Positions 1-51,284 of a stretch of 64,000 nucleotides of DNA are shown here, piece after piece. The position numbers were made by a program, and so were the translations under genes. The DNA lies in contig NC_057792.1 of assembly GCF_014905175.1 (NCBI RefSeq), positions 372,001-436,000 on the forward strand. The letters are read 5' to 3'. How positions within the stretch are numbered: the stretch's first letter is position 1; each line of letters opens with the position of its first letter. The DNA is from Aphidius gifuensis (Eukaryota; Arthropoda; Insecta; Hymenoptera; Braconidae). The notes under the pieces were generated by a model that was not told where the DNA came from, did not search any database, and saw only the letters and a list, made by a program, of their open reading frames with translations.

Positions 1-2351
1 AAAATAAAAAAATAAAAAAACACATTGCAATGATGAGGGTCAAGCGAATACTTTCATATATATTACTGATTGCCAATAAATTTAACACAGACATATTGAT
101 TTTTATACCTGTCCTATTAAAATTTAATTTTATCAATATTTAAATTTATTATTTACCAACAATATATATTTACATTTTTAGTTGTCAATCTCTTCATAAA
201 TCGTGCATCAATAAATTCAAACTTTTGCATAAAAATATAAAAACAAAAATGAGAAAAAAAAATTAAATTTAAATTGAGTATTATATCCTGGGGCAATATT
301 TAAATATATATTGGCACATTGTACTTTTTTTTTTTATTTTTTTTCACATTCACTTTAGTATAAAAATTTATTGTTGAAAAAAAAAAAAAAAAAAAGAGGT
401 AAATGAAAAAAATGAAAAAAAAAATGAAAAATAGATAAAATACCATATGGAGATTATTGAAATTGTGTTTAAATAGTTTTGGCAAGTAGATTTGAAATTT
501 TGGAATATAAGGGAAATATATAATGGTCAGTAGAACAGGCGATGAGTTCGATCGAACAATTTCTATCCTTTTGCACAGTAGTTAAACTCAACATGAGGTT
601 TCACTCAGTGATAGTACCACTATGCTAAAATAATTCAGCTGCAAGCTCTTCCATCCAATGGAATTTTGGTTTTGACTCTTTTTTTTTTTTTTTATTTAAC
701 AAATTGTTTTTATTTTTTTTTATTCGGTAGCTGGGCTGGAGGAGGAGGAGGGTGACCTTTATCGAGTCATTCAGATGAATCGCTAAATTTTAGTTGTAGA
801 ATATGTGGACAATATCACGCGCGCGGGACAAGTTAAAATTTCGGAAGACCTCGGAATAGGGCGGGGCTGATGATACTTCGGGTAAGCTCGGATCGATGCT
901 TGAAAAGCTCATGTTGCTATGGGTTACTGTTAACAGCATCCCTCTGGTAGTCCTGAGCTATATAACCCCCGCACGACTTTTGTCCTATCGCTTTGTCCTC
1001 TGTATTACTTTTTTTATTTTTCCTCCTTTTTTTTTTGTCTATTTTTTTCCTTCACGTCTATATAACCCCAATAATAGCAAAATAGCATGAGATATTCAAC
1101 TGATGAAATTGTAAAAGCATCGTTTGAAATTCGAAATAAAAAATCAACCAACAAAAATTTTACAAACTCAATTTTTTTCTTTTTTTTCATTTGAAAAATG
1201 TAAAAAATAAAATTGCGGAGGATTTGTTGCTGTTGTATTTTGTTTTTTTTTTTTTTTTTATAAAAATAAAAATTATTGACAGATGTATAGTATATTGCGT
1301 ATATCTTTGTAGTGTTTTGTTTATATAGAACCTCAATTTTTCCAGCAACCAGCATCAATAAATTTTACGCAAAATATACTGGCTGAAAATGAAAAAAAAA
1401 TATAAAAGAAAAATTTGGTAAATAAAAGAGGTGTCTAAAAGCCAATCGACCCAGATATGTTTTGAATTTTTATATATTGCAATTTTTATATTCTGGTTAT
1501 ACAAATAGCCTTCCTCCAAAAAAATCGAAAATCTGCTATATCATATTAGAGATAAAAAGGCACAAGTGATCTCAATTCTATTTTGCTAAATTTTTCTTCG
1601 TTTTAATAGCTAAAAAAATTATGGTGATAAATATTACTCTTCAAGTACAATTTCATTTACATTTAAATGTAAAAAAGACACATGTCCAATGAAAAAAAAA
1701 ATAAATAAAAGGATTCGTTTGTTTTTAAACATTGAAAAAAAAATTAAATCCAACACTTGTGCTTTTTTACCTTTAATGCGACGTTATATATACATTATTA
1801 TTTTTTCATTCAACACCATCCTTTTTTTTACCCAGCCAATGCGGCTATTTCCCCGGTATTTTTGGATACGGTCACGAAATTCTTGTTTTCCGGTCACGAT
1901 CCTGAAAGAGCAATGTCTACGAATAGCCCTTTTCTACATAGACTCTCTTTCACGGACACAAAACTCTACACACTCACTCTAAATTTGTTTTTTTTTTTTT
2001 TTCTTTATTTTTTCAACTTGCTTTCCATCATGTCCTTTTTATCCTCATTTTTTACCAATTTTATTTAAAATTTTTTACTTTTTTCTGTGTGTGTTTTTCT
2101 CTTGATCCTTTTTTCACGACATAGTCCCAAGAGACGTGACTCTGTCCACGATAAATTTTTTTTTTTCATCCTTTTTATATGATTCTTTTGCTTTTTTTTC
2201 CTACCTACAAAATCTTTTTTTCTGTATAGTCGTACCTAGTGAGCTTTTACGAAAGGACGTTTCAATCGTCCTTGAAAGGATTTGATTCGACTGACGGGAG
2301 CTTTCAAAGATCCAATTTCAAACCATCAAATAGCCAATCTATAAAGTGTAA

Positions 2352-2610
2352 AAGTTTCTTTATGTATGAAATATATATAAAGATTGCCTAGGTCCCATTT
2401 TAGAATTGACGATGACAACGACAAAATATATAATAGTAATGATAAATTAAATTACATCAAGAATCATATAGTAATAATTTATTTTAAATTAGTATTTTTC
2501 TTTCTAATGAAATGACTTTGTTTGCAACTCAAGCATCAATATCATATCACAAAGTTGCCTAAAAAAAAAATAAATTCACTTTATTTCATGCATTTATGTA
2601 CATAATCAAC
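2352..2610. repeat. Direct repeat, copy A
   Basis: This stretch matches 2978-3231 in the same orientation. Shared landmarks in the same order are a segment beginning GTTTCTTTATGTATGAAAT, then CCTAGGTCCCATTTTA, ATTACATCAAGAATCATATA, and ATGACTTTGT followed by CAACTCAAG. Divergence is spread along the length. The material between the copies holds a SINE-like element and a hairpin. No coding potential is seen. Confidence 0.75.
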
Positions 2611-2718
2611 ATCAGTGTTATTTAAATTTTGGAAAAATATATAATAATAAATTATTTAAAGAAATAATAAACTAAAATAAGTATTGAACGGTTTTTTTTT
2701 GTTTTTGCAAAAAATTTG

Positions 2719-2817
2719 CAGCGTTTGGGGCAAATATCTCTTAGCATAGAACAAGTGAAGGGGTTTTTATGTTCCCAACACTTGTTCTATGCACAGAGGC
2801 ATTTGCACCAAACACTG
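2719..2817. repeat. Long hairpin (about 39-bp arms)
   Basis: The arms 2719-2757 and 2779-2817 are inverted copies with a few mismatches, around a loop of about 21 nt. The innermost 14 bases of each arm (GCATAGAACAAGTG and its complement) are perfect. It sits just 3' of the tRNA-like segment when both are read on the minus strand, so it may be the tail of the same mobile element. A pre-miRNA-like structure is an alternative reading. Confidence 0.7.
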
Positions 2818-2901
2818 ATCGAGATAGAATAGTTAATATTATACTAAAACAGTTCAGGATTGTACGCTCGATAGGTCCACCACATGAAACTAACGTAGTA
2901 T

Positions 2902-2970
2902 GGATCCAGAATCGAACTCGAGACCTCAAGCATCGTAGGCAGGTCGCTTGCCTACTTGATCACTCTATCT
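2902..2970 (-). mobile_element. tRNA-derived SINE-like element (pol III A and B boxes)
   Basis: Read on the minus strand, the segment has an A-box-like TGATCAAGTAGG. About 32 nt later comes a B-box-like AGTTCGATTCT (consensus GGTTCGANNCC). The spacing is normal for a tRNA, and the sequence between resembles a tRNA anticodon arm. The ends do not pair as an acceptor stem, so this is not an intact tRNA gene. The element probably continues through the hairpin at 2817-2719. Confidence 0.5.
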
Positions 2971-2977
2971 GTTGTAA

Positions 2978-3231
2978 GAGTTTCTTTATGTATGAAATAT
3001 ATAGAGATTACCTAGGTCCCATTTTAAAATTGACTATATCAACGACGAAACATAATAGTAATGATAAGTTAAATTACATCAAGAATCATATAGTAATAAT
3101 TTTTTTTAAAGTATTATTTTTCTTTCTAAAAAAAATGACTTTGTCTGCAACTCAAGTATCAATATCATATCAAAAAATTGCCCAGAAAATAAATAAATTC
3201 ATATTATTCGATGCATTCATATACATAATCT
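2978..3231. repeat. Direct repeat, copy B
   Basis: Partner of 2352-2610, in the same orientation and with the same internal landmarks. The two copies bracket the tRNA-like segment and the hairpin. This suggests either a duplication followed by insertion or a duplication caused by the insertion. Function unknown. Confidence 0.75.
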
Positions 3232-4946
3232 TGAATATAATAAATAAAAATCAAATATGAATTGAAAAAAAATATTTTCTTATTTTTTTTTATACTTGAA
3301 AATAAAAAAAAATAAAAATTGCATTTGAATATATGTTTTGAGAATTTTTTTTATCGTTAATACAAGAAGATGGTAGAGTAGATGGTCGAGTACCAATAGC
3401 TCGTCTGATTGCCTTGAAATTTATTTTGATTTTTTCTTACATAAGATGAACGTTATTCATTTTTTTTTTATTTTCACTTCACTTTTGCTTGTTGAATAGA
3501 CTGCAAAGTAAAAAGCTTCAACCGGAGGCGTAAGATTCTGTGAGTGGAACCATTGAAATAAAATGATACATATGCCTTGGCACCCCTGTATGCCACATCA
3601 ACCTTTTACACACATACATTTTCTATTTATATATATATGTAATATATAAAAGAAGAAAAAAAAGAAAAAGACGATTTGATAAAGTACCTCAGACATCGAA
3701 GGAGCATGCACGAAAGACACGAGAACTTCAATCTCACTCAGTGAAAAATTGAAGAAAGGCCACTTTCACGCTACAAAGAAGAAAATATATTGCATGTGGG
3801 TGACGACACTGATGTCAAAATAAATATATATATATACATTATGTAAAAATGAGAACATGGAAATGTTTATTTTAAATGTCATAGTATGACGTTTGAATAA
3901 TAAAAATAAATAAATATAAAAAATGTATTTTACATTTTTTAAAAAACACAACGTGTTTTTTTCAAACAAATATCAATCAGACTTGGCATATATAAAAATA
4001 CAGGTATATATATATTCGTTACATTTGTTGAGTGTATATATAACAGTGCGACCTTGTTACGAGGATTTTACTCAATCCATGGTTAATGTTTTTTTATATT
4101 TTTATTTATTTTCATCATATAAATGTATGTGTATGTGAAACTGATGAGTAAAGTTGTACATATGTTGTTTGTATCATGAAATACGACTCCCCAGTGAGAC
4201 GTATGTCACGTATAGGTTTGAGAATACTACTAAAACCATTGGGGATGTATCAAATTGTGAATGGGAGTGAAAAAGACAATACACAAAATATTCCTGGGTG
4301 GAAAAAAATCCCACTAGTTACAAAGTGAATATTCTATTTTTATTTTCAACATGATAAATCAACATTTAAGCTCACATATTTAACATATTTTAATAAAAAA
4401 TAATAATAATAAAAACTGTGAGTACTCATATGATCAATTATAATAGCAAAAAAATAAAAAAAAAATTAATAATCACATGCATCACTCAACATGGCTCATT
4501 AAAAAATAAAAAAAATAAAAAAAAACTAATTGGATTTAGGAATATTCAAATGTATTATTTAACCGGTTGAATTATTATTTATTTTTCATTTTTCGAAATT
4601 ATTATTGTCACTATCACGATTGCTATCAAGTGTTCATTATCAACGTTTATATTCAATCGTAATATTAACACACAATAGAATAGGCCTTATTTATTATCAT
4701 CATCAGTATAAAAATATTTAATTTATTTAAATCAATTTATTATTCATCAATAAATTAAAATAATTAAAAATAATAAATTATACATATTCACAATACGTCA
4801 ACACTTTCAGCGATCCATTTTCTTCAACGTAATTTTTTTAATTTTATTTTTTAGTATTATTCATTTAAAAAAAAAAATCGTAGCCCATCTGCTTTGGTGT
4901 TTATCGGCCAAATTGGCCGACTCAGCTTTACTAACATTTATTTCAG

Positions 4947-43260
<38,314 letters not shown>

Positions 43261-43782
43261 ATTATACGCGAAAAAAAAAAAAAAAAAAACAAACAAATTT
43301 ACATAGAAACTATAAAATAATTAAATAAATTCTTCAATTGTTCAATTGGGATGAAAAAAAACCTGATGAAAAACACAAAAAGATGAATCTTTTTGTTCTT
43401 TTTTTTTATATAAATTGAAAAGCTCCAGAGAAAAATATAATTGAAGGATGAAAACATGCTGAAACTAAAACCGTGCTGTGACAAACTTCGACTTTCAGGC
43501 ACTGTGCGACACACACTCGTCGCGTCGTCCAATTTTATCGACAACTATCGATAATATTAAAATATTATTATAAATAAATAAATAAGCTAAATAAACATCA
43601 TTAAATAATTTAAAAAAAAAAAAACTCGCATCGAGTTTTAACCAAGCGAGCCTACACATCGTCAAACATTCCACATTTTTAAGTTAAATTAATATAAAAT
43701 AATAATAATAATAACACAGAAAAAAAAATAAATAAATAGCTAATTTAATAAATAAATAAATAAACGATTCATTAATAAACAA

Positions 43783-43906
43783 TTAAGTATAAATAATTCT
43801 GATAAATTGACCATGACCGGTTGTTATTAAATAAAATCCCGGCATTGAATGGTCCATATTACGCTCAATGACTCTTCCTCGATCGAGGGAACGCAAAACA
43901 TAATCG
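43783..43906 (-). CDS. Possible terminal exon of an unrecognised minus-strand gene
   Basis: On the minus strand, after an ATTTTCAG acceptor, a 124-nt stretch reads one split codon and then 40 residues. These begin DYVLRSLDRGRVIERNMDHS, continue MPGFYLITTGHG and end at TAA. Composition is balanced (Asp, Arg, Gly, Met, His), unlike the Lys/Ile/Phe chance frames nearby. It ends about 520 nt beyond the Rdl stop, tail to tail. I do not recognise the protein and could not find a convincing upstream exon joined to it. Chance is still possible. Confidence 0.3.
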
Positions 43907-46900
43907 CTGAAAATTTTTAAATTTCAATCAATCAATAATATGTTGTTATTATTTAAAAAATATTAATTTTATTCCAACCCTGCCAATGATTTATTGACAA
44001 ACACCCACACACACACCGGAAGCAGGCATTTCGGTTGGATGTTATTTTTAGTGAAAATATATATTATTTAAAATTAACTTCAATGACAATTGACAAGTCA
44101 AATATATATAAATATATAAATAATATACTTTGTTATAAATACACAATTTTAAATTATTTATAGATTGAAAATTTAAATTTCCGGCGATTGTGAAAAGCGC
44201 AACGAAGACTGAAGGATGTCGAGCCGCGAGATTAAAAAAATGCACCGATGAAAAAAAAATAAATAAATATGTTTAATTTATAATTAAAATGGCTATGAAA
44301 AAATATGTATATAATAGATATAAATATAAATAAATAAATGAGCGAGGCGAGTGTGAATACTCGTTTAATATAGAAAAAAAAAAAAAATAAGAAAAAATTT
44401 TTAAAACTAGTCTGCAGTGCCGAGAAAGCCTCGAGAAATAAAAAAATTATATTATTAAATTAATTAAAAAAATAAATAAATATATTATGTACACATTAAA
44501 AAAAAAAAAATTAAAAAAACATTGCCATATTATTATTATTATAATCACAGTAAAAAATTATTGAGCAGAATAATAAAATGAATTGATAAAATTAAAAAAT
44601 ATTGAAAAATAATTTAAAAATGAAAAAACCAACCCTTGGTATAAACACGTCAATTTAGCCACAATGTTAGTTGTTTTTTTTAATTTTTGAGATAAATAAA
44701 AATATAATAATAATAATAATAAAAACTAATAGACATTTAATAATTTTGGGGCTCAAAAATTTCATGGTAAAATGTATTTATAAATATTAAATAAAAATTA
44801 ATCATCATGCTAATTTAATAAAATGAAAAATTAATTTAAAAAAAAACTGTAGATTGTTATTAATCAATGGACACTTGAAAAATGAAAAAAAAGGTTTTTT
44901 AAATGTGTGGAACTGATAAACAATATTGTGGTGGTGATGAAGGATAAATTTTTAAAAAATTATTTTAAATTTTTTTTTTTTTTTTTTGATAGAATATAAT
45001 TAATGATGTATAATTTTAAAAAAGAGAGCGATTAAGGAGATGTTTGTTATACCATAATTAATTGAATCATGTGTGTCACATGAATTTTGAAATAAAAAAA
45101 AAATGTATACATCGTTTTGAATGCTCGAGACTGATGAACGTTAGCAAAAAAAAAAATCTATATATATATTAATTTTGAAAATGAGAGTATAATAATTTAT
45201 CATATTATAATATCAGTTGAAATTTTTCAAAATTCAGTTAAGTAGACTGAAAAATTGATACATGTGTGTGTGTGGGTATAAAAAATGTGCAGATATATTT
45301 ATTTTGAGTGCATGAACATGAATAAAGACCTCGAGTATTTTACAGGTATATGTATGAGAATCGAAGAGCGTGGAAAATTTGAATTTATAACCATCTAATT
45401 ATCGTTTTTCTAGCATTACACTTACGTAAAGCTGAAAAATATGAAAATTTTTATCAAATAAAATGAAAAAAATGAGCGAAAATTCATGTCAAGTTGTAAT
45501 TTACAAACTCAGTATAAAAAATTCAGTCACTGGAATTATACTTGATTTTTAAATTACATTATTTTTATTTTTTAACATTAAAATAATTTTGATTTTTTAT
45601 CTGCATGATTGCCAGAGTAATTACAAGTACTTTTATATTTTTTTTAGTTGTTTTAAAAATATTTTTTTATTTTGTTTTGTTCATTTACCCTGAGGATTTT
45701 ATTCTCTTGACATCAACGCGTACAAGCTTAATTCTATTTTTCTCGATATTTTTTTATTCCTCGTCTGTTACAATTTTTATTTTATTTTTTAGTTGAATTT
45801 GTTTTTTTATTTTAGAGCATACATATAGAGTGGGAGAAAATACCGGGATGTGGAAACTTGGCATTCAGGATATCGACCAGACACGCCCAACCATCTATGT
45901 TTTATCCTTTACCTTTTCAACCCCCCTCCCCCCTATATATATTCACTAGCTATTTTATTTTCACCCTGTGTTACAACTCGCGGCACTATTCTCGAATACT
46001 CTGACAGTCTCAGTGTATTGATAAAAAAAAAAAAAAAAAAAAATACGCGACAACCAAAGAAGAAAAGACAAGCAAATTAAATTAACAAAACCAAGATTTT
46101 TTTTATTTTTTCACCTCTCAAGAATAGTCTTGATGTATCATTTATAAAATTGCATCTTGGATTTTCATCAAATCATTCTCTTTTTAATCTATAAAATTAA
46201 TTTAATTTTTTTAATAAATTATTGATAACCCGATAATTACAATGACTGAATGACACCGAGTCTTGATTAAAAAAATTCAATTTTTCACAATCTTCATATA
46301 CACTGCACACTATTAAAATTGAATAAAAAAAATTTTAAAAATAAAAGGATTTGCACTAGACACGTATATCAACGAATATCCAATCTCTTGACTTCCATCT
46401 GGACGTCATAAAAATGTCCGAAATATTAAGTAAACACTTTTCTACTGTCCACACAATAGATAAAAAAAAATGTATACAATTGCTTTTGATCAAGTGTAAT
46501 TCAATTAAATTGCAAAATGTAAAAATCATGTTAAATCATTGTTGCGAAATGGAGAAAAAAATTAAAATGTTTTCATCATTAACTACAGAATATTGTTATG
46601 AAATAAATTGTTACGAAAAGACAAAAGCCACAAAGATAAAAAAAAAAAAAATACTAATAAATTAATTAATTAAAGTGAAAAAAAAAAACCATTTAGATGA
46701 AATTTAAATAAAAAAAAAAAAAAGATATAAATTTAAAAATAATATATATTTCGTTGAACTGCACTCTTTGTTCATTATTGTAATTAATTAAAATCAATTA
46801 AATTATTATTATAAATAGTTTGGTTTAAATGAATGAGATGAAAAATAAAAAATAAAATCGTTAATTAATAATTAAAATTGGTTCCTCTTCTCCGGGGTGC

Positions 46901-47532
46901 AATGAAAAATTGTACAATCTATAAAAGTTATCTACTTTGGAGTCTCTAATATATAGTCAAGTGATAAAAATAAAAAATAATAATAATTGACGACGGGAAA
47001 AAATATATAAAAAAAATTGAAAAAAAAAAAAATAAACCTAGTGTTTTATCGTTGTGATATATTCTATAGAATATGCCTATGTTTTGCATTATAATTATAT
47101 AATGATAAATTATCAATTGACGCGGCGATCAACGGGCTCAATTATTTCATTAACCACATTTTAAAAAAATAATAATAATTCATTTCACGAGTCGTTATAA
47201 TTATCTCTCAAAATAATCACATATTAAATATTTGATTAAATGATAATTAAAAAAAAAAAAAATGATATTTAAATTCAATAAATTTTATATAATTAATCAT
47301 CTTTTTATTGGATGAATAATTAATTTATGATTGGAACGACTGAGCCTCAAATATTGAAAGTATAATTAGCAAAAAAGATTATCTATTTAAAAATTAAAAA
47401 AAAAAAAAAAACAAATAAATAATTTATAGAAAAAAAATTGGCATAACAACAAAAAACATATTTAAAAATGTGGCTCGTGTATATAACTTTGTGAATATAT
47501 ATATTGATAAAATAACCGATCGATCGTCGCGT

Positions 47533-49471
47533 CTAAATTGTTCGAGTGAGTATCTGTCCTCTGGTAGGATTTACGTTATATACTGCGGGCACTTATTGCG
47601 TATTTAAAATTAGGTCAAATGAATTAAAAATTACAGCAAATATCGTTTAGCAAAAGTATGAATACACATAATTAAATACATTACTGGATTAATTAATTAA
47701 TATACAAATCAATCCAGCTGCTCGATAAATCATCATTCTTTAAAAATAATGATCACACCTTGTAAATACAAGTTTTATACAGAGTATTATAATATGCATT
47801 TAAAAGTACTGTGAAGCTAATATTAATATACATATAAAAATAAATATGCAAAATTAAAATTATGTAGTGCACATGACACGTAATTGTTCGCACATATTTA
47901 GATAATACTTATTACTCACTCCAAAGTCAAAAAGAGTAATTGAAATTTTAAAAATATATATAGAATCAACTAAGTATATTAAATTAACAAAAAAAAAAAA
48001 ATGTCATTAGATGGTTGATACTGGAAAAAGTCTCATTTAAATTGAATTTAAAAAATAAAATTAATTTTGTTTCGTTAATTTTTGTATAATTTAAACAAGA
48101 CATTTTCCAAGTATTGGCTAATTAAATGGCCAAAATATTAAATAGCCAGTAATGTGATTGAAGTAAAAAAAAAAAATTTAATTCGGTAACGCTAATGGCA
48201 CCGAATACGGGGGAATTTACGGGGACATTTATACAGGTTACGGAAAAATTTACGGTAAACCCGTAAATGTCCCCGTATTTCCCGTAAATTTCCCCGTATC
48301 GGTGCAAATAACGATTTCGAGTTTAATTTACTCAATCATCTTGCTTGTTAACAGCGTTTAGGATAAATTTTTTTTGGCCCTATTATAATTGATAACGCGA
48401 TAAACACTAAATTTAAAAAAAAAAATTTTTATCCAAAACTTTACGCATATTATTACCAATACTAGTTCAAATCACGTTAACGAAAACTGCCAACTTCATA
48501 TTATAACACGTTTTAGTCAATCAGAAAAGACACGCAGCAAGGAGACTCGAGAATATGACAAAAATATATAATTAAATTTAAAATAATAAAATTAATAATA
48601 GTTAAATAATATATCTCAATGAAAAATTATTAATTTTGAATTATTATTTATATTTTAATTGAAATTTTATTTAACGTTATTATTCAAAAATTTATCTACC
48701 TGTTGATTTTTTAATTAATTCAATTAATAATAGATATAGATTTTTCGTTTTTTAATTTTTTATATAAAGCACTGTTGTATAAATTTTTGGCAGTTGAAAA
48801 TATATAGGTATTTAATCTTCCATAATGGTGAGTTGCACCATCGAAGAAGAAAAATTAATCATAGACGATAAATAATTTTTAAAAATAAAAAAAAAAACAT
48901 TAATACTTCATATCTAAAAAAAAAAAGGAAAAAAATATTTCAAAAGCGCTGAGCATTACTCATTAAGAATCGCAATATATAAATTTAAAAAAAAAATATA
49001 TATCGATGTAAAAATAAGTGCCGCGCATAATGCACACTCGTAATTAATTGATTTTGATTTTTTTTTTTACAAAATAAAATACCTGCTTTCACCATGGCAC
49101 GTGTAAAAAATAACGTAAATTATGATCAATTAAATAATGACGAGAAGAAAAATAATAACGTCACACTGAAAAAAAAGTTATATAAAATAATCGAATGAAA
49201 TAATTTCAATTCGAAATTATATATAATAAATGGTGAACTTCCTTTCGTTATTTTGCGACTCGTATATTATTCTCCTCGGTAAAAAAAAAAAAAAAAATTG
49301 TCAAAATATTTACACGCACCTTTTTTTGAATAAACTCATGGTAATTATATAAAATGATTAAAGCATAATTAAGTAAACGAAAGAAGGGAAGAAAAATTTA
49401 AAAAAAAAAAAAAACAATTACCGTTATGACGAGGTGGATGATGTGATGAGTCGTTTTGAGAGTACCAAATT
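47533..49471 (-). CDS. Possible two-exon 3' end of an unrecognised minus-strand gene
   Basis: On the minus strand, a 50-nt candidate exon (49471-49422) lies between GTTTTAG and GTAATTG and reads IWYSQNDSSHHPPRHN. A second 50-nt candidate (47582-47533) follows GCCCGCAG. It completes the split valine codon and reads YNVNPTRGQILTRTI before TAG. The phases agree, and both pieces are far less AT-rich than their surroundings. No family is recognised. Because the exons are tiny, the joining is only a suggestion. Confidence 0.25.
48198..48305. repeat. Foldback repeat (MITE-like)
   Basis: The left arm starts GCACCGAATACGGGGGAATT. The right arm is its inverted, partly expanded copy and ends CCCCGTATCGGTGC. 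The arms are about 40-45 bp, with an internal repetition of TTACGG/CCGTAAAT units. The segment stands out by GC content from the AT-rich flank. The structure fits a short foldback transposon remnant. Confidence 0.65.
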
Positions 49472-50072
49472 CTAAAACAAAAAATAAATATAAAATTAAT
49501 ATAATATATTTAATATTAACAGCATATTGTAGCATGTATAATTATTAATATTATAATTAAAAAAAAAAAAAACTTTATAATGAAAAAATAAATATTAATT
49601 TACAAAAAAATTAAAAAAAAAATTAAAAAAAACACCCCCTAGGTTGGGCGCTATCTTGAAACAATTATTAGGTACCACTTGTAAAGTAAATTAAATTTAT
49701 CGGCAAAACGAGAAAGCATTCATTTTTACAAAGACTCGTGCTTATATACCGAAAGAATAATAATTTTAAGAAATAAATAAATAAAAATTAATATATATAA
49801 AGAAGAAAAATAAATTAAAAATTAAAAAACAAAAAAAAAGATGACAAACGTATATATAGTTTTTAGTAGAGATATAAAATTAAAAAAAAAAAAAAAATTA
49901 ATATCCCTGTATGGATGAAAAATAAAAAATAATAATAATGTAAAAATGTTGTGTGTAAACTATAAGTATGAATTTTGAGTCCGTAATTAAATAAGTTCCT
50001 CATCCTCGCAAGGGAAAGAAAGATTTAAAAATAAAATATAATTAAAAAAACTGATCGAGATTTTGTAGTATT

Positions 50073-50345
50073 TCTACAAGAATCTAACCGGATCTGCACG
50101 ACCTTTTGTTTTTCTTTTTTGTATTATTATTTATTAATTTATTTTGCAATAAAATATATAATAAAAATGAAAAAAAAAATGAATAAAATATATGTTGTAC
50201 TATAATTATTTAGAGGGAATAATAAATTTATAATATGTGGTACATGATGATGTAGTGTAAAATCAAGTATTTCCATGTTACTGAATTGAGAAGCAGTTAC
50301 TGTATATATTAAAAAGGGACAAGTAGATCCTAGAAGATTCTTGTA
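50073..50345. mobile_element. Short inverted-repeat element
   Basis: TCTACAAGAATCTAACCGGATC at 50073 and AGATCCTAGAAGATTCTTGTAA at 50325 are inverted copies with three mismatches. They enclose about 230 bp of AT-rich non-coding DNA. The size and structure fit a non-autonomous MITE. Flanking target duplication was not identified. Confidence 0.45.
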
Positions 50346-51214
50346 AACATGCGCTATAAAGTCGTTTTTGTAATATCCGAATAAAATGCATAGTCAAAAA
50401 TTTAAATACTGTCTTGATTATTGACTTTTTTCTTTATTTGTTAAAAAATAAATATTATAACCTGTTGATGATGCGTCTTTTTGGGATTGAAAATGAATGG
50501 AAATATTTCAATAAAAAATTTTGGAGATAATATATATTGTGCTTTTTTTTATTTATATATCCTATGGTTATTGTCATTGTTGGATTAATTATTTTGTTTT
50601 TATGGAAATATTAAACTGTCATAGTAAAAAAGATTGAAGAATAAAATTACTAAAATATTATAAAATTAAGTTTTCCTTTTATATTCAAATATTCAATACT
50701 ACTTAAGCTTTTTATCATATCTTGATAACAATACATATAAATATTCAAAAAGTTGGTGTCGTGTTAACGTCACAGAACACTCATCATTACTGGTGAGACT
50801 TTAGTTGTGATTTACTAGTCCTAACGTAAGGAACATTGTATAAATTTAAAAAATTATAACTAAATATAGGAAGACAGTATAATTATTTATTTTTAAATAA
50901 TTATTTTTTTTTAAGAATTGACGCAAGTAAGTAATTTTTTTTATTCTGATTCTGATTATTATAATAATTTATAAATAGCGAACTTATATCATTTATCACA
51001 TTTATGTGGTGGACACAATTACTGTGTCTATATATTATGACAAATTTTGGATCTGGATTTTTTGAAGATTCAATTGAATTTAAAATTGTCAGATTAAATT
51101 TGATAAATATATATGAGTATTTTACAAAATATTATTCATCCTTTTTTACTATATAGAAAAAAAAAACAATTATTTAATTATGTATTTTATTATTGCTAAT
51201 TATTCATAATTAGT

Positions 51215-51284
51215 AATTAAATAGCTATGTATTAAATGTATGTAATTATTAATTACATACATTTTAGTACATAGTTATTTAATT
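51215..51284. repeat. Near-perfect 70-nt hairpin
   Basis: The arms of about 33 nt starting AATTAAATAGCTATGTATTA pair along their whole length. Two G-U wobbles, a one-base bulge and almost no loop are the only imperfections. In size it resembles a pre-miRNA stem, but the very AT-rich sequence and tiny loop fit a palindromic insertion equally well. Confidence 0.55.

Larger units (their letters stand above)
1..4946 (+). other. Rdl: Rdl intron upstream of exon 3 (5' part of gene outside window)
   Basis: No coding exon of Rdl or of another gene is recognised here. The signal peptide and the exons coding for the first extracellular residues must lie to the left of the window, because the first recognisable exon begins inside a glycine codon. 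The stretch is AT-rich with long poly-A/T runs. It contains a direct duplication (about 2352-2610 and 2978-3231), a hairpin (2719-2817) and a tRNA-like segment on the minus strand (2902-2970), all listed separately. Short open frames here are low-complexity Phe/Lys/Ile/Tyr runs and look like chance. Confidence 0.6.

Noticed and set aside
2902..2970. An intact tRNA gene
   Set aside because: A and B boxes are present, but the acceptor arms do not pair and flanking sequence continues as a repeat. A SINE-like origin fits better.
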